Assembly (NCBI GenBank): GCA_947475005.1
Contig: CANJLI010000001.1
Location: forward strand, 194,819-236,828
Reading direction: 5' to 3'
From: Deltaproteobacteria bacterium
Lineage (GTDB): Bacteria; Bdellovibrionota_B; Oligoflexia; Oligoflexales; Bog-1112
DNA length: 42,010 nt
The notes under the pieces are model-generated. The model searched no databases. It was not told where the DNA came from and saw only the letters and a program-made list of their open reading frames with translations. Shown one piece after another: positions 36,986-42,010 of this stretch. Position numbers and translations under genes: made by a program. The stretch's first letter is position 1; each line of letters begins with the position of its first letter.

Positions 36986-39900
36986 ATGTACCTAAAAAAA
37001 ATCATCACAAACGGATTTAAATCCTTTGCAGACAAAGTGACCATCACCCTGCGTAAGGATCAAATCACCGGAATCGTTGGCCCCAACGGCTCTGGAAAAA
37101 GCAATGTGATCGATGCTGTCCGATGGGTCATGGGAGAGCAAAATGCAAAGATGCTACGGGGGGAGCTCGCCACCGATATTATTTTTGCTGGATCCCAAAC
37201 CCGTAAATCTCAAGGCATGGCAGAAGTTTCTTTGGTCTTTGACAACGGAGAGTCCTCTCCCTTTTGCCCCCCTGAATATCGACACGAAGCAGAAATCGTA
37301 CTCACACGTCGCATTTATATGGATGGAGAACGAGAGTACTTCATCAATCGACAACCCTGCCGCCTGAAGGACATCACCCATTTCTTTGCCTCTACGGGAT
37401 TGGGGGGACGCAGCTACTCCATGATCCAGCAAGGCCAGGTGGATCGGATTCTTCAAGCCAAACCGGAACAATTGCGTGAGATTCTGGAAGAAGCAGCTGG
37501 GACCTTGGTGTTTAAGAAAAAACACCAGGAAACCCAAAAGAAAATCGAGGAAACCCAGCTCAACCTCTCTCGAGTCGGAGATATTCTTCTCGAGGTGGAC
37601 CGACAATTGGCCTCCCTCGATGAACAGGTAACCAAGGCGAGAGAATTCAAAGAGCTTTCTCAAACTTTACGAGACTCTGAATTTTATTTATATCAACATA
37701 ATTTTCACGAATTTACGCATCAAAAAGGGGGTCTGGAAAAATCATTACTCCAGATCAATTCCCTATTCAGCGAGCTTTCTGCGCAGCTGGCCTCCAATGA
37801 GACGGCCTATCAAACGCTGCAGAAAGAATTGGAAGAAGCCAACCCTGGATTAAAAAGCCTCAGCGAGAAAATCACTGTATGCCGAGAGCAACTCGCTATA
37901 CAAGAAACCTCTCTCTTAAATATCCAAGACCTCATGGATAATGGGGCAGAAAAGCAAGAGGGCTACGAGCTCGAGCTGAAAGAAGCCCTGGAAGAATTGC
38001 TGACAGCTCAAGAAGACAGCCAAAAAGTTCAAACGACGCTTAGCCACAACGAGAAGAAAGTAAAAGAACTTGCCGATCAGTTTGCTACAATTGAAGAGCA
38101 AAAAGAGCTGAGCGAAGAAGAAGTCGCTATCTTTACACGCACACTGGAAGACCTGAAAGAAGAGTCGCTGCGCAACAATCGACTCCTCGATCAAAATGCC
38201 ATCCACCTGGAAAGTGCAAAGAAAGAATTCTCCGAACTCTCCAAGCGAAAGGGAGGTATCTCTCAAGCCCTTTCGGGTGCTGAGAAAAAATTCTCCGAAG
38301 CCTCCATTCTCCTGGAGAGCCTACGAGCCAAATCCAGTGCCCATGAGCGATCTTCACGGGAACGCATGGATGCACGCACGGCTTTGCAAAAAGAAAAAGA
38401 CGGAAACGAACAACAACTTTCTCTTGTGCGAAATGAACGAGAAGAATTACTGGAGCAACACACACGCCTCACAGCTACATTGGTTTCCACCCAAGAAATT
38501 TTGGGAAAAGAACAGAATCCACGGGCCGTATTGGAAGCTGCTGGGGCCAAGGTAGAAGGATGGTTTCTGCCGGATTGTCTTGAGTTTAAGTCGGGGTATG
38601 ACGATGTTTCCCCCGAAGCGCAACAAGCTTTTTCCCACTGGGCAGAACGCCTTTTGCTCAAAAACAGAAACGACCTCGAGTGCCTGATCCCCCATCAGCA
38701 ACGACTGCAACAAGATCTTTCCGTTACGTTCTTGGATGCCTCTGTATCTAAGAAAAGCGCAAAGAATTTGAAAGCGACCTCTTTCTCCACTCTTCTTTCT
38801 ATCAAGCAAAAGGCGCCGGAAACCGCAATTTCCTCACTATTAGAACGCATGTTCTATATCGAGGGATCGCTACCTGCTGCGAACCAGCCTACAGATGGAG
38901 AAATTTGGTTTACCTCCAGAGGCGAGGTTTATACCCAAGCCGACAGCGTGCATCTTTCAGGCACCCATCGCTCTTCTACATTGCTCTACGCAAAGAAAAT
39001 AGAGAAGCTCGAAAAAGAACTAGAACCCCTTAGTAAAAAACTAGAGAAGCTCGAAAAGCGAAAAAGCGAACTTCAAGAGCAACAAGTTTCGCTCCAAAAA
39101 GACATTCAGGAAGTCGAAGGAGAGATCTATGAAAAAAACAGAATTTCTCTCGATCTTGCTGGAGATTTAAAAGCTTGCGAAATCGAGATGCGTCATAAAA
39201 AAGAGCTGATTACTTCCTCTCGGGAACAAAATCAGGCGCTGCTCGAAAAATATCAACTCGTAGAGGACTTACTCGAAGAGCTGACACAAAAGAAAGAGAT
39301 CTTACTCGAAGAAAAAACCGAGATTAAAGACGAGTTAGACAAAACCCTCGAAAGATCCGGATATTTAGAGGACACGAAGGAAGAACTCGCTCAGCAAAAA
39401 GAACGGTTGCAACTCGATTTGGCGACGGAAAAAACCAAAACCAGCGGATTGCGGGAACGCTTTGAGCTCCTTCTTCGACAACAAAGCAGCTTGGAAGAAA
39501 AATACAAAAAGCGAAAAACATCTCTTGATACCTTCTTAACAGAAGCCAAACAAGCAGCGACGAACAAGAAGAAATTCGAAGACAAAATCCAACAACTCCT
39601 CGCAGAACGGGAAATGCTCGAAGCGGAACTCGACAAGCACCAACATACCAATGCCGAGCTTTTGCAAGCCCTCAAAAAGAACGAGGCAGATACCAAAAAA
39701 CTCCGAGACACCCACCTTGAGGTGCAAAAGAAAAAAGGCGAGACTCAGCTCGATATTGAAAGAGCCGAACTTGCCATTTCTGAAATTGACAAGCAAACCC
39801 AAGAAAAATACCAGATCGAGATCAAAACCGCTCCCTATGAAGAGCGAGAAGGCTTCTCTGCTACAGCTACGCAAAAGCTGATTCAAAAGACAAAAGAACG

Positions 39901-40573
39901 CCTAGACAAAATGGGCGACATCAACATGCTCGCAATTAAAGAGCACGAAGAACTTTCTGAACGCCACTCGTTCATTCATGGGCAACGAAACGACATCACC
40001 TCCTCCTTGGAAGTCTTGCAGGATGCCATTGCTGAAATCGAAGAAACATCGCTCACCAGGTTCATGGAAACCTTTGTAGTTTTGAATCAAGAATTCTCTC
40101 TGCTCTTCCCTATCCTGTTCCCTGGTGGAGAGGCGCAGATTCAACTTGTAGAACCGGAGCAGCCTCTGCACACGGGGGTTGAAATTCTCGTGCGACTACC
40201 AGGCAAAAAACGACAAAACATGTTGCTGTTTTCAGGGGGAGAAAAAGCACTTACCGCAATTGCACTCATTTTTGCGCTGTTAAAATCAAAACCCACACCA
40301 TTTTGCTTTCTCGATGAAGTGGATGCTCCCTTGGATGAAGCCAATGTCGGGCGATTCAACAACGTACTTAAAGCATTGGCCCCTCAATTTCAATTTATTG
40401 TAATCACCCATCGACGCCCTACCATTGAGGCTCTCGATATGCTCTATGGCGTCACCATGCAAGAACCCGGCGTGTCGAAGCTGGTAGGTGTTGACATGCA
40501 ACAAGCCTTGCCACCTCATTTGCAAAAAACACTCTTTGCCTCGGATCGAAAAGGAGCCTCTGCTTTTGACTAA
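36986..40573 (+). CDS. smc: Chromosome segregation ATPase SMC
   Basis: A 1195-residue protein with the full SMC plan. The N-terminal half of the ATPase head has Walker A GPNGSGKSN at 32-40. A first coiled coil runs from about 165 to 500, a hinge lies near 510-660 (PRAVLEAAGAKVEGWFLPD is part of its entry), and a second coiled coil runs to about 1010. The C-terminal head holds the ABC signature LLFSGGEKAL and Walker B FCFLDEVDAPLDEANV. The coils are rich in Glu, Lys and Gln. SMC works with ScpA and ScpB to load at the origin and compact chromosomes; neither partner gene is here. The start ATG is followed by YLKKIITNGFKSFADK, the conserved opening. Confidence 0.97.
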   Translation: MYLKKIITNGFKSFADKVTITLRKDQITGIVGPNGSGKSNVIDAVRWVMGEQNAKMLRGELATDIIFAGSQTRKSQGMAEVSLVFDNGESSPFCPPEYRHEAEIVLTRRIYMDGEREYFINRQPCRLKDITHFFASTGLGGRSYSMIQQGQVDRILQAKPEQLREILEEAAGTLVFKKKHQETQKKIEETQLNLSRVGDILLEVDRQLASLDEQVTKAREFKELSQTLRDSEFYLYQHNFHEFTHQKGGLEKSLLQINSLFSELSAQLASNETAYQTLQKELEEANPGLKSLSEKITVCREQLAIQETSLLNIQDLMDNGAEKQEGYELELKEALEELLTAQEDSQKVQTTLSHNEKKVKELADQFATIEEQKELSEEEVAIFTRTLEDLKEESLRNNRLLDQNAIHLESAKKEFSELSKRKGGISQALSGAEKKFSEASILLESLRAKSSAHERSSRERMDARTALQKEKDGNEQQLSLVRNEREELLEQHTRLTATLVSTQEILGKEQNPRAVLEAAGAKVEGWFLPDCLEFKSGYDDVSPEAQQAFSHWAERLLLKNRNDLECLIPHQQRLQQDLSVTFLDASVSKKSAKNLKATSFSTLLSIKQKAPETAISSLLERMFYIEGSLPAANQPTDGEIWFTSRGEVYTQADSVHLSGTHRSSTLLYAKKIEKLEKELEPLSKKLEKLEKRKSELQEQQVSLQKDIQEVEGEIYEKNRISLDLAGDLKACEIEMRHKKELITSSREQNQALLEKYQLVEDLLEELTQKKEILLEEKTEIKDELDKTLERSGYLEDTKEELAQQKERLQLDLATEKTKTSGLRERFELLLRQQSSLEEKYKKRKTSLDTFLTEAKQAATNKKKFEDKIQQLLAEREMLEAELDKHQHTNAELLQALKKNEADTKKLRDTHLEVQKKKGETQLDIERAELAISEIDKQTQEKYQIEIKTAPYEEREGFSATATQKLIQKTKERLDKMGDINMLAIKEHEELSERHSFIHGQRNDITSSLEVLQDAIAEIEETSLTRFMETFVVLNQEFSLLFPILFPGGEAQIQLVEPEQPLHTGVEILVRLPGKKRQNMLLFSGGEKALTAIALIFALLKSKPTPFCFLDEVDAPLDEANVGRFNNVLKALAPQFQFIVITHRRPTIEALDMLYGVTMQEPGVSKLVGVDMQQALPPHLQKTLFASDRKGASAFD

Positions 40574-41543
40574 TGCAGCAGCAAAAAAAACCAGCCTGAG
40601 CGGGATCTTGAAAACAGGCGCTAAATTTTTATTCTCGGGCACCTTACTCTACTGGCTCATCAAAACGGACAAGTTACAACTGTCCAGCTTGCTTTTGCTA
40701 CAAGAAAAACCTGCCATTCTCATTGCACTGATCGGCATCTGGCTCACAGGTATTTTTCTCTGCAGCGTACGATGGAAGTTTTTATTGGACGCCATCTCCA
40801 TTCCCACCGCCTATACGAAAAGCCTCTACATCACTTGTGTATCCTGTGCGTTTACTTCTTTTCTCCCTGGAACCATGGGAAGTGACGTCGTAAAAGCTGT
40901 CTATATTTCCAAGAACCAATCGAAACGAGGCGGAGCTTTTTTTAGTATTTTCTTGGACCGAGTGTGTGGGTTCACAGGGCTGTCCTTCTTGGCAACCATG
41001 GTTTCTATCTGTAACTACGGCTTGCTTCGTCAGAGTCCTTCCATCCAATTGGCAGCTCTCTCCTGTGCCTTGATGTTTCTCACAAGCCTATCTTTTATTT
41101 TATTTTTGCTCTTTGGGGCAAAAATTCCCCTACCAGCTAAAATAAAGAAAAAGGTTTTTGCAAACCCACAAATCGCTTTTTTAACGAGCGTATATGCAAA
41201 CCAACAGTATGCGATATTTCGTGCCCTATTGGTATCTCTCGTGATTCATACGTGCTTTATCTCTGGATATTTTGCTGTCACCCTTGCACTCAACCCAGGG
41301 CCTGTTGCCTTCTTCAGCACTGCAATCCTCGTAGCACTGGGGGTTACCTTCTCCTCTTTGCCGATTTCTCCCGCAGGTGTAGGTGTAGGACACTTTGCCT
41401 TTGAGGAGCTCTTCTCTCTCGCTGGACTTCACAACGGAGCCAACGTATTTAACATCGTATTCTGCACGCACACCGCTTTGAATTTGCTTGGATTTATTCC
41501 ATTTTTACTTGGAAAACGGCCTCCTGGAGCTAGGCTCCCCTAA
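40566..41543 (+). CDS. YbhN/UPF0104-type integral membrane protein (lysylphosphatidylglycerol-synthase TM family)
   Basis: About 325 residues and eight to nine membrane segments. Signature blocks of this family are SFLPGTMGSDVVKAVYI near residue 100, FLDRVCGFTGL, and PISPAGVGVGHFAFEELFSL near the C-terminus. Relatives are the flippase-like half of MprF and uncharacterised membrane proteins, thought to move lipids or lipid-linked sugars. Substrate unknown. I start at TTG 40566: AAGGAG at 40551-40556 lies nine bases upstream, and the gene then overlaps the smc stop by eight bases, indicating coupled translation. A start further up would lie entirely inside smc. The stop is followed at once by repeat copy B. 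Confidence 0.82.
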   Translation: MTNAAAKKTSLSGILKTGAKFLFSGTLLYWLIKTDKLQLSSLLLLQEKPAILIALIGIWLTGIFLCSVRWKFLLDAISIPTAYTKSLYITCVSCAFTSFLPGTMGSDVVKAVYISKNQSKRGGAFFSIFLDRVCGFTGLSFLATMVSICNYGLLRQSPSIQLAALSCALMFLTSLSFILFLLFGAKIPLPAKIKKKVFANPQIAFLTSVYANQQYAIFRALLVSLVIHTCFISGYFAVTLALNPGPVAFFSTAILVALGVTFSSLPISPAGVGVGHFAFEELFSLAGLHNGANVFNIVFCTHTALNLLGFIPFLLGKRPPGARLP

Positions 41544-41857
41544 TTTCTTTCTTTCTTTTTTTGGGGAACCAGCTGCGCAGTTTCCACGCCTCCTTGCCTC
41601 GCAAGGGGAGAGCAGTCGGATTCCTTTCGGTTAACATGTTAGATGCCAAGGCCGGCGCTCGCTCGGGGAGCTCTGCTACATTGTTCTTCTCACCTTCGTG
41701 CTTCGCACTCAGGCTGTACCCTACCAAGCGTCCACTGGACGCTTGGCTTAACGGGTCCGACCTCCCAAGCGGCTGCCCTTGGCCCCTCAAATGGTAACCG
41801 AAAGGAATTCCACCGCTCTCTCCCGTAGCTACAAAGTTCTAGTAGCAGCGAGAGAAT
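41544..41857 (+). repeat. Structured 3'-flanking repeat, copy B
   Basis: It begins at the base after the YbhN-like gene's stop, in the same orientation: a TTTC tract, then ACCAGCTGCGCAGTT (41569-41583), TTGCCTCGCAA (41595-41605), the GC-rich block (41647-41669), a 47-base block (41677-41723), CTCCCAAGCGGCTGCCCTT (41763-41781) and a 35-base tail (41823-41857). The arms 41619-41652 and 41778-41811 pair at 28 of 34, yet their sequence is unrelated to the arms of copies A1 and A2. An extra palindrome (41725-41747, two 11-base arms around one base) sits in the core and is absent from A2. Confidence 0.82.
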
Positions 41858-42010
41858 CGTACATGAAGGCAAAGATGGCAGCGGGAAGGGCAGCAGGGCG
41901 GAGGGACCCGTCGGGTTGAAAAACGCAACCAAGAGCGATTGTCCATGACGAGAATTGTGTTTGCGTTTTGAGAGAGACGGGGGGATCCGACCGTCGCGCC
42001 GGCCTTCCCG
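41858..42010. other. Continuation of the repeat-rich 3' region to the right edge
   Basis: No gene is visible. AAAACGCAA (41920-41928) pairs with TTGCGTTTT (41961-41969). GTCCATGACG (41941-41950) is the complement of CGTCATGGAC inside copy A1 (17186-17195), so the repeat family may continue past the edge, possibly as another inverted copy. Confidence 0.4.

Noticed and set aside
41530-41932. Open frames across repeat copy B on both strands
   Set aside because: They arise from GC-rich repeat sequence, lack ribosome sites and do not match the frames of the other copies.
1-42010. CRISPR arrays, insertion sequences with transposase, prophage genes
   Set aside because: No regularly spaced direct repeats, transposase, integrase or phage structural frames were found on either strand.

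Overview
The window reads as chromosome of a Gram-negative, probably host-associated bacterium. The evidence for a Gram-negative envelope is an O-antigen-type sugar cluster, BamD, TonB, several lipoproteins with a lipobox and an outer-membrane barrel protein. The barrel, EtfBA, fumarylacetoacetase and prepilin genes would suit the old Deltaproteobacteria (Myxococcota or Bdellovibrionota), but that is an inference from gene content. The most telling lifestyle gene is an ATP/ADP translocase of the Tlc/Npt family, typical of intracellular bacteria that take nucleotides from a host. MetH, tyrosine breakdown and sugar synthesis suggest the genome is not extremely reduced.

Layout. Positions 1-8802 are a visibly A+T-rich surface-polysaccharide region. 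A multi-pass membrane glycosyltransferase-like gene runs off the left edge on the minus strand, and a methyltransferase lies on the plus strand. A tight minus-strand operon follows from 8802 down to 2378: fdtB-like, glycosyltransferase, fdtA-like, rmlA, glycosyltransferase, gmd, fcl. It supplies a dTDP-3-amino-3,6-dideoxyhexose and GDP-L-fucose. rmlB and the N-acetyltransferase are not in view. Positions 9213-15247 hold metH and two tandem prepilin-like genes with related Cys-rich tails. Positions 15455-19635 hold the translocase, a convergent pair of structured repeats, bamD and a TonB-family gene. Positions 19782-25544 hold an MltD-like transglycosylase, an exported protein with a WD40 propeller, a small HTH protein and a secreted protein of unknown role. 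Positions 25727-36966 hold a ZIP-like metal transporter, etfBA, tRNA-Ile, secA, rph, a barrel protein, fahA, ssb and an unknown lipoprotein. Positions 36986-41543 hold smc and a translationally coupled YbhN-like membrane protein. The window ends in a third copy of the structured repeat.

The most unusual signal is this repeat family, with copies at 16970-17285, 17280-17644 (minus) and 41544 onward. Each copy starts directly after the stop codon of a different gene, in the same orientation as that gene. Each begins with a pyrimidine tract, then carries conserved blocks separated by arms whose sequence differs from copy to copy but pairs within each copy. This conserved-structure, variable-sequence pattern suggests a structured RNA or a hairpin-based mobile element. 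At least four other palindromic intergenic elements are present, one of them cross-shaped.
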